This document shows, piece after piece, positions 1-6,940 of a DNA stretch of 25,666 nucleotides; position 1 is the stretch's first letter; the number at the start of each line of letters is the position of its first letter. Both the position numbers and the translations under genes were made by a program. The notes under the pieces are model-generated. The model was not told where the DNA came from and did not search any database. It saw nothing but the letters and a program-made list of their open reading frames with translations. The DNA is from Candidatus Aminicenantota bacterium. Lineage in GTDB: Bacteria > Acidobacteriota > Aminicenantia > Aminicenantales > Aminicenantaceae. The DNA is taken from positions 1 to 25,666 of the forward strand of contig JAUWVG010000001.1 of the NCBI GenBank assembly GCA_030617525.1, in the 5' to 3' direction.

Positions 1-59
1 GGGCCGTTCGATAATTTTTCTGCTGAAATTCTGCCTTCTGCCCGGCATTGAAAATCCTT
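1..59. repeat. 59-base exact direct repeat, copy 1 (window edge)
   Basis: Bases 1-59 are identical to 452-510; the identity stops at 60 versus 511. The two copies lie in different reading frames of the module 1 kinase (offset 451, not a multiple of 3). Copy 2 encodes the family-conserved TPR motif, so copy 1 is the suspicious one. Its position exactly at the window start suggests a contig-end artefact, though a real short duplication cannot be excluded. Confidence 0.9.
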
Positions 60-929
60 CTTCATAGATTCCAGATCTGAGGAAATCGATGACTGCAAAA
101 AGATATCATCAAGGGATTCCCTAATGCTCTGGGAAAAATAGTCATACTGCGCCCTCTCCAGCTTCCAGTTACCCTGCAGCAAAGCTTTGTACAAATCAAC
201 AAATGTTTGCCCTGCACTGGATGGATTTTCCAGTAAAAGAAACAGAGAACCGGTTTCCAAACGTGCAGCTATTCCCAACGGAATGCCTGTCGAAAGTCTC
301 TCCTGTCCGTATTCTTTGGTCACAACTTTGTAGGTATCTATTGCTTCTTGGAACAGTGAAGATTTTTTCTGAACTCTCGCCGCTGCGTTCAGTAATTCTC
401 CTTTAATCCTGCTGTTTGAGGCCAACATGAAGGCTTGTTGATAGTAAGAGAGGGCCGTTCGATAATTTTTCTGCTGAAATTCTGCCTTCTGCCCGGCATT
501 GAAAATCCTTGACAGATCAGATGATAAAGGAGGAGGAGTGAGAGATTTAATGCTTCCATCGGCAACATACAAGAGTTTTACTGCTGGAAATTGAATTCCT
601 GCCTGGTTTTCGAAACTAAAGGGCTCTTTAACCAGAAAATTTTGATCTTTATACGTATTGAGTTTCTGATTAAGAGCAGAAGTCTCCGATGTTGGAACCT
701 CAACAATCAATTCTATGAAGGACTGTTCAGTTTGAGATATCCTGTTTTCAATCTCTGAGATTATGACCTCCGCTATATTCTGGAGTTCTTCACGCTTCTC
801 CTTTTCCAGAAGCGCTTGATCATTCCGTATTCCCCGAAAAGCCAGGTAACCCAGCAATAGACTCGGAACCCCGACTCCAAGGATAAAAAGGAATAGAATC
901 CTGAACTGTTTTTGTTTGAGCCGCTTCAT
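1..929 (-). CDS. Histidine kinase of module 1, N-terminal sensor part only (cut by window edge)
   Basis: The frame is open from an ATG at 929 to the left window edge, about 309 residues, so only the sensor half is present. Residues about 8-30 (FRILFLFILGVGVPSLLLGY) form a first membrane segment after a basic start MKRLKQKQ. Around residues 138-165 is the TPR-like motif AGQKAEFQQKNYRTALSYYQ, which matches the same place in the other kinases here (AERAEFQQKDFSNAISQY in module 3). A further TPR-like helix pair follows. The HisKA and ATPase parts would lie beyond the edge. The last 20 or so residues come from a 59-base copy of an upstream part of the gene read in another frame, so they may be an assembly error. 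By analogy it should sense a periplasmic signal and feed a regulator encoded further left. Identity as a kinase rests on similarity to its four complete neighbours. Confidence 0.8.
   Translation of the reverse strand, partial: MKRLKQKQFRILFLFILGVGVPSLLLGYLAFRGIRNDQALLEKEKREELQNIAEVIISEIENRISQTEQSFIELIVEVPTSETSALNQKLNTYKDQNFLVKEPFSFENQAGIQFPAVKLLYVADGSIKSLTPPPLSSDLSRIFNAGQKAEFQQKNYRTALSYYQQAFMLASNSRIKGELLNAAARVQKKSSLFQEAIDTYKVVTKEYGQERLSTGIPLGIAARLETGSLFLLLENPSSAGQTFVDLYKALLQGNWKLERAQYDYFSQSIRESLDDIFLQSSISSDLESMKKDFQCRAEGRISAEKLSNG
452..510. repeat. 59-base exact direct repeat, copy 2 (in-frame copy)
   Basis: This is the copy that encodes FNAGQKAEFQQKNYRTA, the TPR-like motif found at the same position in all the kinases of the window. 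It is therefore probably the original of the pair with 1-59. Confidence 0.9.
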
Positions 930-971
930 CTTTTGTTGGATTGAAAACTTTCTTCTAAATATCCCTGTCTA

Positions 972-1000
972 AATATATTTTGGAACAAGACGAAAAGCAA
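972..1000 (-). promoter_or_regulatory. Candidate promoter of the module 1 kinase
   Basis: Read on the minus strand, TTGCTT at 1000-995 is followed after 17 bases by TATATT at 977-972. That would place a start of transcription about 35 bases upstream of the ATG at 929. The hexamers are imperfect and such pairs occur by chance in AT-rich DNA. Confidence 0.4.
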
Positions 1001-1068
1001 GGCTGTAAAATGGAGAAACACCCATTACATAAAAAGTGTGTCTGAAAAATCACTAAAAATGATGAAAC

Positions 1069-1101
1069 TCGTGCAACGTTTGTGTGAAGATTGTGTGAAG
1101 T
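1069..1101 (-). promoter_or_regulatory. Module 1 regulator box, tandem 11-base repeats
   Basis: On the minus strand, ACTTCACACAA (1101-1091) is followed without gap by TCTTCACACAA (1090-1080) and a weaker ACGTTGCACGA (1079-1069). The first two agree at 10 of 11 bases. This resembles the tandem 11-base boxes in front of the kinases of modules 2-5 and lies just after the stop of the toxin gene. No convincing -10 hexamer sits 16-18 bases downstream, so its promoter is unclear. The likely binder is the module 1 regulator, encoded outside the window. Confidence 0.5.
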
Positions 1102-1104
1102 ATA

Positions 1105-1377
1105 TTATTTTATTGAAAAATAGATTTCCTTTCGGTGTCCAATTCTTATGATTATGATGAGAAAAAACTCTTTTTCTTTTTTGAAAATCACCCTGTAGCT
1201 TCCGACTCTTAATCTGTATAAATCTTCTTTAACCCCGCTCAATCTTTTTATGTTGTTTTTTAGAACTTCGGGATTCTTGGCCAGTATGAGAAGTTTTTCC
1301 TTCATGATTTTTTGTTGGGCTCTATTGATTTTTTCTAGATCCTCTAGAGCTTTTCCAAGAAATTTGAGCTTATACAT
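1105..1377 (-). CDS. RelE/ParE-family toxin
   Basis: A protein of 90 residues, the usual size of RelE/ParE toxins. The start MYKLKFLGKALEDLEKI, the central KRLSGVKEDLYRLRVGSYRV and the final strand IIIRIGHRKEIYF match the family fold, including the common GxYRVIF and RxGHRxEIY patterns. RelE members cleave mRNA on the ribosome and ParE members poison gyrase; the sequence alone does not separate these here. The ATG at 1377 follows the antitoxin stop by two bases. A longer TTG start at 1401 is less likely, because AGGAGG would lie only one base from it. The gene is cotranscribed with the antitoxin gene and should be held inactive by it. Confidence 0.85.
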   Translation of the reverse strand: MYKLKFLGKALEDLEKINRAQQKIMKEKLLILAKNPEVLKNNIKRLSGVKEDLYRLRVGSYRVIFKKEKEFFLIIIIRIGHRKEIYFSIK

Positions 1378-1379
1378 CT

Positions 1380-1604
1380 TTACATTCCGAGCTTCTTCCA
1401 AACCTCCTCTGCATCAATAAGTTTATCGCGGCCCTTTTCCAACTCTTTCATTCGCTTCTCTGCAAGCTTGATATCCAAAAGATCAAAATATACGGTGAGA
1501 GCCTTTTCTATGATTTTACTCTTTTTTTCACCCAACTCTTCAGCCATAGTCTCGAGCTCATTAGAAACTTCTTCATCGAGTGTGATGTTATGTCTTGTCT
1601 GCAT
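1380..1604 (-). CDS. Ribbon-helix-helix (CopG-like) antitoxin
   Basis: A protein of 74 residues beginning MQTRHNITLDEEVSNELETM. A short beta strand (RHNITLD) followed by two helices (EEVSNELETMAEELG and KKSKIIEKALTVYFDLL) is the pattern of ribbon-helix-helix DNA-binding domains. The charged C-terminal tail (LAEKRMKELEKGRD and onward) would be the toxin-binding part. AGGAGG at 1616-1611 lies six bases from the ATG at 1604; an upstream TTG at 1622 has no such site. The product should neutralise the toxin encoded directly downstream and repress the operon by binding the inverted repeat at 1633-1658. The pair is inserted at the boundary between modules 1 and 2. Confidence 0.85.
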   Translation of the reverse strand: MQTRHNITLDEEVSNELETMAEELGEKKSKIIEKALTVYFDLLDIKLAEKRMKELEKGRDKLIDAEEVWKKLGM

Positions 1605-1632
1605 ATCAAACCTCCTATTCAAGCATCTCTAT

Positions 1633-1666
1633 ACACATATTATACACATTATATGTGTCATCTCAA
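1633..1666 (-). promoter_or_regulatory. Promoter and operator of the antitoxin-toxin operon
   Basis: On the minus strand TTGAGA (1666-1661), 16 bases and TATAAT (1644-1639) form a good promoter. It is overlapped by an inverted repeat with arms ACACATAT (1633-1640) and ATATGTGT (1651-1658), and by further TACACAT half-sites. Overlap of operator and -10 is typical of autorepression by ribbon-helix-helix antitoxins. The stretch from 1667 to 1796 beyond it shows nothing I can name. Confidence 0.65.
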
Positions 1667-1796
1667 CATAAAAGAGAGGTTATCTGGAAAGAAAATTTTG
1701 ACCTCCTGTGAAAAATTCATTTTCTTTATAGAAGACGTCACGAAACTGAAAATTTCTCATAACGAACAATTTGTTGAAGATTTTAGAGTTGTCAAT

Positions 1797-1833
1797 AAAA
1801 AAAGGGACGGCCCCCCCCTAAAAGAGCCGTCCC
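1797..1833 (-). terminator. Intrinsic terminator of module 2
   Basis: Minus strand: GGGACGGC (1833-1826), a G-rich loop, then GCCGTCCC (1811-1804) and a run of seven T (1803-1797). It is preceded by the segment AAGCCCGCAAATGGGGG that recurs after the other propeller genes. It ends the module 2 transcript. Confidence 0.85.
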
Positions 1834-1855
1834 TATCAATCCCCCATTTGCGGGC

Positions 1856-3925
1856 TTATTTATTGTCTTTTTTCGTGGGAAGGAAGTTTTCCACCAGCCA
1901 GTATTCAACTTTTCCTTGCTTCCTCTTTGCATAAGCGATCTTTTTACCGTCGGGAGAGAAATCAGGTGAAAATCCTTCAATATTCATCATTTTAATCTCC
2001 CCTCCGTCGGAAGGAACTGAATATATTTGCTCTTTGTTCTTTGTAAGCTTTGAGAAAATAATCGTCTTCCCATCTGGTGACCAACTCAAATGGGTGCCAC
2101 CCCCTTTCATTTTCTCAGTAATCGACCCGGGTTCACCATCGGGAAATTCACAAACCCAAATCTCCTCAGACTCTTTACCTTCATTATCGGCAAACCAATC
2201 TATAGAATGAAAAGCCAGTCGTTTTCCGTCCGGCGACCAACGAGGGAATCTAAAACTCTGGCCGCTTTTCTCAATCAGCGTAATTCTCTGAGGTGCTCCG
2301 CCCTTAAATGGTATCACGTAGATATCTTTTTCAAATGTTCTTGCGCCCTCTATAGTATTTCCTTCTTTGGAGCCGATGTAATCAAAGGCGATATAAGCTC
2401 CATCGGGTGATACATCACATTTTTCAACCCACATATCGAAGCCAAATTCCAATTTTTGCGGCACTCCTCCTTCGACAGGAACTGTCCAGATGCCTCGATT
2501 ACCATAACCAATAAAGCCTCCAAATATTAGCTCTTTTCCACCTGGCAGCCATGAGGGTCTTGTAATATATCGGCTTTCATTCGGATTAGACACACTTATC
2601 GTAAGTTTTCTAGCTTCTCCTCCTTCTGTTGGTATCATCAATAAATCCGCTGCATCCCGAAAAGAGATGAATGCGATCTGCCGGCCATCCGGAGACCAAC
2701 GGGGATGTCTTTCTGGAGCCATGATGTTTGTGAGTTGAGTTTCTTTTCCTGTTTCGAGATCTTTAACAAAAATATTAGATCCGACTATACTCATGGAAAT
2801 TCCAATCTTTCCTTCTTTTACCCAGTTGTAAAAAGTGTTCCGCGAAGTAAGCCCCCGGGAAACTTGAATGGGCTCCCCCTCAGGATGTCCATCCGGAGAA
2901 ATTCTTATCACCCAAATTTCACTGGATCCACTTCTTGCGGAATAAAAGGAAATCCACTGCCCATCGAATGACCATTTAGGCCAACTGTCCGGAACGGGAT
3001 GATTTGTGACCTGAATTGATTTCCCACCTTTCAAAGGCATTGTGTAAATATCGTCATGAAATTCATAGGCTAAGAATTTACCGTCAGGTGATAAAGTCAG
3101 GAGTGAGAAATCTTCCCCAGTCTTTAGATCCGCATATTTAAAGATGTCTTTCCATTCTCCTCCTGAAACGGGAATGGCGCACAGACCTCTCTTTGACACC
3201 TCGCAGAGTATCATTTTACTGTCCGATGTCCATCCAGTAGGCCAGGCATATTTACCATCTTTTATGAAGTCTGAATCGGACTCAATGAGAGCCCTGGGGT
3301 CTCCTCCTTTTATGTGGACGACATACAGGCCGTTTAAAACATCAAGATAGGCAATTGTCTCACTGTCCGGCGACCAGAAACACCAATATTTAAAACCCGG
3401 AGTTTTTGTGAGACGTGTCTCTTTACCGCTTGCTATCTCTCTCATCCAGATGTCGTCTTCTTCCCCTACCAAGGCCAACTTTTTGCCATCCGGAGAAATG
3501 AAGCCGTAGGCTTTCTCCGTGCTCTCGTAGATCTTTGTAACGATGTGTTCTTCAACTCCTTTTTCGACCAGCTCTTTTGCTTTCAGCAGAACAGACAGTT
3601 TCTCTTTTGCCATTTTGACAGCTTCAGTTTGCTCTGGATAATTTTCTACAACATTCTGGTAAGCCTTTTGCGCTTCCTTCAGCCCCATTTTTTCATAACA
3701 GAGACCGATATAAAGCTGAGATTGGGCAGCGTATTGCCGCTCGTCCGGATATTTTTCTAAAATTTCACTGAAAAGTTTGATGGCCTCCTGGAGATCTCCC
3801 TTTGTCTCCATAGTGAATTTGGCTTTTTCGAAAAGCACTTTATGGTCCTGTGAATTCTGAAATCCGAAACCCACAGATAGAGCCAAAAGAACCACAAAGA
3901 GAAAAAGAGTCTTCTTACTGCACAT
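1856..3925 (-). CDS. Exported TPR plus PD40/TolB-type beta-propeller protein, module 2
   Basis: A protein of 689 residues. A hydrophobic signal segment (KKTLFLFVVLLALSVGFGF) begins at residue 4, so it should act in the periplasm. Residues about 30-115 form TPR-like helices (GDLQEAIKLFSEILEKYP, SQLYIGLCYEKMGLKEAQ, KAYQNVVENYPEQTEAV). The rest carries repeated PD40 blade motifs such as WSPDSETIAYL, LSPDGKFLAYE, WSPDGRQIAFIS and WSPDGKRLAFHS, and ends with EYWLVENFLPTKKDNK. No peptidase or other enzyme domain is visible, so a binding or scaffold role is likely; the ligand is unknown. The ATG at 3925 is chosen because AGGAGG lies seven bases before it; an ATG at 3955 adds ten residues without a ribosome site and lies almost at the predicted transcription start. 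It has its own candidate promoter at 3964-4019. Confidence 0.9.
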   Translation of the reverse strand: MCSKKTLFLFVVLLALSVGFGFQNSQDHKVLFEKAKFTMETKGDLQEAIKLFSEILEKYPDERQYAAQSQLYIGLCYEKMGLKEAQKAYQNVVENYPEQTEAVKMAKEKLSVLLKAKELVEKGVEEHIVTKIYESTEKAYGFISPDGKKLALVGEEDDIWMREIASGKETRLTKTPGFKYWCFWSPDSETIAYLDVLNGLYVVHIKGGDPRALIESDSDFIKDGKYAWPTGWTSDSKMILCEVSKRGLCAIPVSGGEWKDIFKYADLKTGEDFSLLTLSPDGKFLAYEFHDDIYTMPLKGGKSIQVTNHPVPDSWPKWSFDGQWISFYSARSGSSEIWVIRISPDGHPEGEPIQVSRGLTSRNTFYNWVKEGKIGISMSIVGSNIFVKDLETGKETQLTNIMAPERHPRWSPDGRQIAFISFRDAADLLMIPTEGGEARKLTISVSNPNESRYITRPSWLPGGKELIFGGFIGYGNRGIWTVPVEGGVPQKLEFGFDMWVEKCDVSPDGAYIAFDYIGSKEGNTIEGARTFEKDIYVIPFKGGAPQRITLIEKSGQSFRFPRWSPDGKRLAFHSIDWFADNEGKESEEIWVCEFPDGEPGSITEKMKGGGTHLSWSPDGKTIIFSKLTKNKEQIYSVPSDGGEIKMMNIEGFSPDFSPDGKKIAYAKRKQGKVEYWLVENFLPTKKDNK

Positions 3926-3963
3926 GATGTGACCTCCTGCCGGTGATTTTTTCATCTTCCAGC

Positions 3964-4019
3964 AATATAGCCATTTCCTAAGCTGATGTTGTCAAACAAA
4001 AGTCAAAGAATGTAAAAGA
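3964..4019 (-). promoter_or_regulatory. Module 2 propeller promoter with tandem 11-base regulator box
   Basis: Minus strand: TCTTTTACATT (4019-4009), CTTTGACTTTT (4008-3998) and GTTTGACAACA (3997-3987) lie end to end, followed by 17 bases and the -10-like TATATT (3969-3964). The segment TTTTACATT then TTTGAC recurs in front of the module 2 kinase. The likely activator is the module 2 regulator encoded just upstream. Predicted leader to the ATG is about 32 bases. Confidence 0.6.
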
Positions 4020-4022
4020 TTG

Positions 4023-4712
4023 TCATTTCCCAAGGAAACGATATCCTTCCCCGTAGACCGAAAGAATGTACTTAGGTCGGGATGGATCCTCTTCGACTTT
4101 TTTCCTCAATTTCAGGATATGATTGTCGATAGTCCGGGTGGTTGGAAATTTCTCATAACCCCAGATCTTGTCGAGAAGCACATCCCTTTTCACCACTTCT
4201 CCCTTGTGAGCGATAAAATATTTAAGAATCTCGGCCTCAAGGGACGTCAAATCCGACTCCTTCCCTCTCCGTCTGATCTTAAAGAAGGTAAAATCGATTT
4301 CCAGATCTTCCAGGCGATAGATATCAGGAACTCTTTTATTCTCCCGCGTCTCCCTCCGGAGATGGGCTTTGATCCGGGCCAGGAGCTCGCGGATGCTGAA
4401 GGGTTTGGTCATATAGTCGTCGGCACCGATCTCGAGTCCTACCACTTTATCCACTTCTTCTCCCTTGGCTGTGAGCATAATGATGGGGGTACTGATATTC
4501 TTCTTTCTCAACTCCCGGCATACCTCCAGTCCGTCCATTTTTGGAAGCATAATGTCCAGGATAATCAAATCCGGGATTTCTTCCTGTGCTTTCAAAAGAC
4601 CTTTCGAACCGTCATCAGCCCAGATCACTTCATATCCCTCATCGATGAAGTTGAGTCTCAGCCCTTTCACAAGATCTTGTTCGTCTTCGATAATGAGAAT
4701 TTTCTTTTTCAT
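4023..4712 (-). CDS. OmpR/PhoB-family response regulator, module 2
   Basis: A protein of 229 residues with a complete receiver domain and a winged-helix DNA-binding domain. The receiver has the acidic pair E9-D10, the phosphorylation site D53 (in LIILDIMLPKMDG), T81 and K103 (DDYMTKP). The C-terminal part carries the recognition helix region TTRTIDNHILKLRKKVEEDP and the final hairpin ILSVYGEGYRFLG. The gene starts four bases after the kinase stop, with GAGG upstream, so the two are translated from one message. By analogy the kinase phosphorylates D53 and the dimer binds tandem 11-base direct repeats, here probably those at 3987-4019 and 6871-6892. Confidence 0.95.
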   Translation of the reverse strand: MKKKILIIEDEQDLVKGLRLNFIDEGYEVIWADDGSKGLLKAQEEIPDLIILDIMLPKMDGLEVCRELRKKNISTPIIMLTAKGEEVDKVVGLEIGADDYMTKPFSIRELLARIKAHLRRETRENKRVPDIYRLEDLEIDFTFFKIRRRGKESDLTSLEAEILKYFIAHKGEVVKRDVLLDKIWGYEKFPTTRTIDNHILKLRKKVEEDPSRPKYILSVYGEGYRFLGK

Positions 4713-4716
4713 TGCC

Positions 4717-6816
4717 CTAATCCTCTAATGTTTCGGAAACCGGAATGTACACGGAAAAAACAGAACCCTTTTCCGGCTCGCTGTCTACACAAATCTCTCC
4801 GCCATGCGCCTCGACTATATGTTTGACCAAGGTCAATCCCAAACCGCTTCCCTTACTCTCAGAGGTCGTCCGATTCTGCAGGCGGTAAAATCTCTCAAAA
4901 ATCCTCGATCTAGCCTCAGGGGAAATCCCAATTCCACGGTCAGCAACTTGGAATCCGATACAATCATCCTTCCTGTAGACCGTTACTCTCACCTCTTTTT
5001 TCTCAGGGGAAAACTTCATGGCATTGCTCAGCAGATTGATCAGCACACTGGCTATGGCCTCCTTATCAAAAACAATATCAGGAAGGTCAGAGGAAATCTC
5101 TTCTACAATTGAAAACCCCTTCTTTTCAAGATGGTAGCGGTAGGATTCTAAAGTATTCTGGATAACATTAGCCAGGTTTCCCTTTTTAAAGTCAAACTCT
5201 TTCCTGCCCATCTCAATCCTGGAAAAATCGAGGATATTGTTGATCATATGGGATAATCGCTCGCTCTCTTTGGTGATGATCTCATAGGCTTCGCGCCTGT
5301 CTTTATCGGATAGATTTTCCTTCCGCTGGAGGGTCTCACCGTAGAGTCGGATCAATGTCAGAGGTGTCTTCAGCTCGTGAGAAACATTATGAACAAATTC
5401 CGTTTTAAGCTGCGTTGTTTCTGTTTCTCTGGATACATCGCGGACAATCAGCAGAACACCTATAAACATAAGGACGATGATGACACCAAGCAGGATCCCG
5501 TAGAAGAACTTCTCACGTCGAGCGGTTTTCTGCAGGTCATGGAAAGCATCCAAAGAAGCGATAAGCTTCCATGGCAGGAGAATATTCCGGAAGGACAGGG
5601 ACAGAGAATCCTTTGAGATCCCCCCCTCCTGTTCAGGGGATGTAATTCCGGTTTTTTCATCCAGGACAGACAGCAGAAGCCCTGAATCCTCTGAGATATC
5701 CTTTAATAATTCAGGCAGAACTTCTGACTTCAATAAATCCAAATCCCACACAAAACCTCCGAAAAATGTTTCGCCCGATTCCGTTGGAGGAAGAATACGA
5801 TAGGATATGAGCTGCAGATTCCCATTTGACGAAGTCAAGAATCGATCGGACTGGGATGTCTCTCCACTCCCATAAACACCTCTTCTCTCTCGAATCCTTG
5901 GAACAACATCGTTATTCAGGAAATCGATAATCTGCAATTCAAGGAGAAAGGATGATGGTAGGGCAATCAGGTTTTTATATTTTTCCCGCAATTCCGGAAA
6001 TTTCTGGTTTTCAAACGCTGGAACTAGAAGGGAATCTATTTCGGAAATGAAAAATCTAACTGAAGGAGAGTTCATAGGCCAATCTCCGTTCCACAGTTTT
6101 TTATAGGCATCGAGGAGTGTTTCTAATCCCTCTTCTTCTTTATTCTGATCTTTATGAATATCATATAGTTGAATCGACGCCACAAGGCCGTAGGGATGTC
6201 CAACCTTATTCCTCAGCTGCCCATAGTCCCGGGCTAGTTTATCGTAGGTGTCCCTGGCTCTATCGAAGTTTTTGGACAAGAGGAACGATCGGGCCAATCC
6301 TTCAAGAGAGAAGGCCTGATTCTGTCTTGATGTCGCAGCCTCAAAACTTTTCTGATAGTCTTCAGTCGCCTTCACATAATCCTTCAAGGAAAATTCGTAT
6401 CGACCAGCCCTCGAAAACAAGGTCTCAAACCGAGGTTCTGACAACGCCAAATCGATGGAATCAATTGATAATTCGAAGGATAAATATTTCGGGAACACGA
6501 TCTTATAATCCTCATCAAGGATGAAGTCTCCTCTTGCTAATTCTGTTGAATTCTCCAGGGTAGAAAATTTTTCCGGCCTGAGGGCCTGTTTCTCATACTC
6601 GAAAAGCCTGTCCTCGAGGGATTGGAGAGCGGCCTGACCTGAGGTCCAGAGACTGGACTCAAGAAGCCTGCTGACAGATTCCAGTCTCTTGGCAAAAGTG
6701 CTGAAACTCAGATACCCGACGATCAGGGTGGGAAGAAAGATAGCCAAGAGAAAAATGACAATAGTTTTCCTCTTGTGAATCATCCGCGGGAAAAACGGTT
6801 TTTTCGCTGACTTCAA
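4717..6816 (-). CDS. Sensor histidine kinase with periplasmic TPR-like domain, module 2
   Basis: A protein of 699 residues. A first membrane segment (TIVIFLLAIFLPTLIVGYL, from about residue 18) is followed by a periplasmic region with TPR-like repeats (AGRYEFSLKDYVKATEDYQK, SLEGLARSFLLSKNFDRA). A sensor part ends with LPWKLIASL, and a second membrane segment is GILLGVIIVLMFIGVLLIV. No HAMP domain separates this from HisKA with H480 (VSHELKTPLT). The ATPase boxes are LINLLSNAMKFSP, DRGIGIS and KGSGLGLTLVKHIVEAHGG. The start is a TTG at 6816 with GGAG five bases upstream (6825-6822). A TTG at 6843 lies at the predicted transcription start and the ATG at 6783 has no ribosome site. It should phosphorylate the regulator encoded next to it. 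Confidence 0.9.
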   Translation of the reverse strand: MKSAKKPFFPRMIHKRKTIVIFLLAIFLPTLIVGYLSFSTFAKRLESVSRLLESSLWTSGQAALQSLEDRLFEYEKQALRPEKFSTLENSTELARGDFILDEDYKIVFPKYLSFELSIDSIDLALSEPRFETLFSRAGRYEFSLKDYVKATEDYQKSFEAATSRQNQAFSLEGLARSFLLSKNFDRARDTYDKLARDYGQLRNKVGHPYGLVASIQLYDIHKDQNKEEEGLETLLDAYKKLWNGDWPMNSPSVRFFISEIDSLLVPAFENQKFPELREKYKNLIALPSSFLLELQIIDFLNNDVVPRIRERRGVYGSGETSQSDRFLTSSNGNLQLISYRILPPTESGETFFGGFVWDLDLLKSEVLPELLKDISEDSGLLLSVLDEKTGITSPEQEGGISKDSLSLSFRNILLPWKLIASLDAFHDLQKTARREKFFYGILLGVIIVLMFIGVLLIVRDVSRETETTQLKTEFVHNVSHELKTPLTLIRLYGETLQRKENLSDKDRREAYEIITKESERLSHMINNILDFSRIEMGRKEFDFKKGNLANVIQNTLESYRYHLEKKGFSIVEEISSDLPDIVFDKEAIASVLINLLSNAMKFSPEKKEVRVTVYRKDDCIGFQVADRGIGISPEARSRIFERFYRLQNRTTSESKGSGLGLTLVKHIVEAHGGEICVDSEPEKGSVFSVYIPVSETLED

Positions 6817-6847
6817 CTTTGCTCCAAAATAAGCAGATATCAACTCA

Positions 6848-6892
6848 ATTATATCGAAGAAAACCCTTGAAATGTCAAAATAATGTAAAAAA
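6848..6892 (-). promoter_or_regulatory. Module 2 kinase promoter with tandem 11-base regulator box
   Basis: Minus strand: TTTTTTACATT (6892-6882) and ATTTTGACATT (6881-6871), then 17 bases and a perfect TATAAT (6853-6848). The first 11-mer matches 10 of 11 bases of the first repeat in the module 2 propeller promoter. An ordinary TTGACA also lies within the box but 19 bases from the -10. The box overlaps the T-run of the module 3 terminator. Confidence 0.65.
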
Positions 6893-6923
6893 AAGGACGG
6901 CCCACGAATGAGCTGTCATCAGC
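6885..6923 (-). terminator. Terminator of module 3, degenerate copy
   Basis: Minus strand: GATGACAGCTC, a short loop and GGGCCGTCC (6903-6895), followed by a T-run. Compared with the other copies the left arm has changed (GACAGC where others have GACGGC), leaving an A-C mismatch in the stem. It probably still terminates because of the long T-run. Confidence 0.65.
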
Positions 6924-6940
6924 AACCGCCCTTTTGCGGC

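Noticed and set aside
1811..1818. Run of eight C as a possible phase-variable tract
   Set aside because: It lies in the loop of a terminator, not in a coding region or between promoter hexamers, so slippage would have little effect.
3926..3955. Ten-residue extension MKKSPAGGHI of the module 2 propeller
   Set aside because: No ribosome site precedes it and it nearly coincides with the predicted transcription start, while AGGAGG stands before the ATG at 3925.
4020..4826. Plus-strand open frame of 268 codons opposite the module 2 regulator and kinase end
   Set aside because: It lies antisense to two clearly real genes, has no recognisable domain and no ribosome site, and arises from codon use on the other strand.
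6117..6524. Plus-strand open frame of 135 codons opposite the module 2 kinase
   Set aside because: It is antisense to the TPR-like part of the kinase and shows no start signal or known motif.
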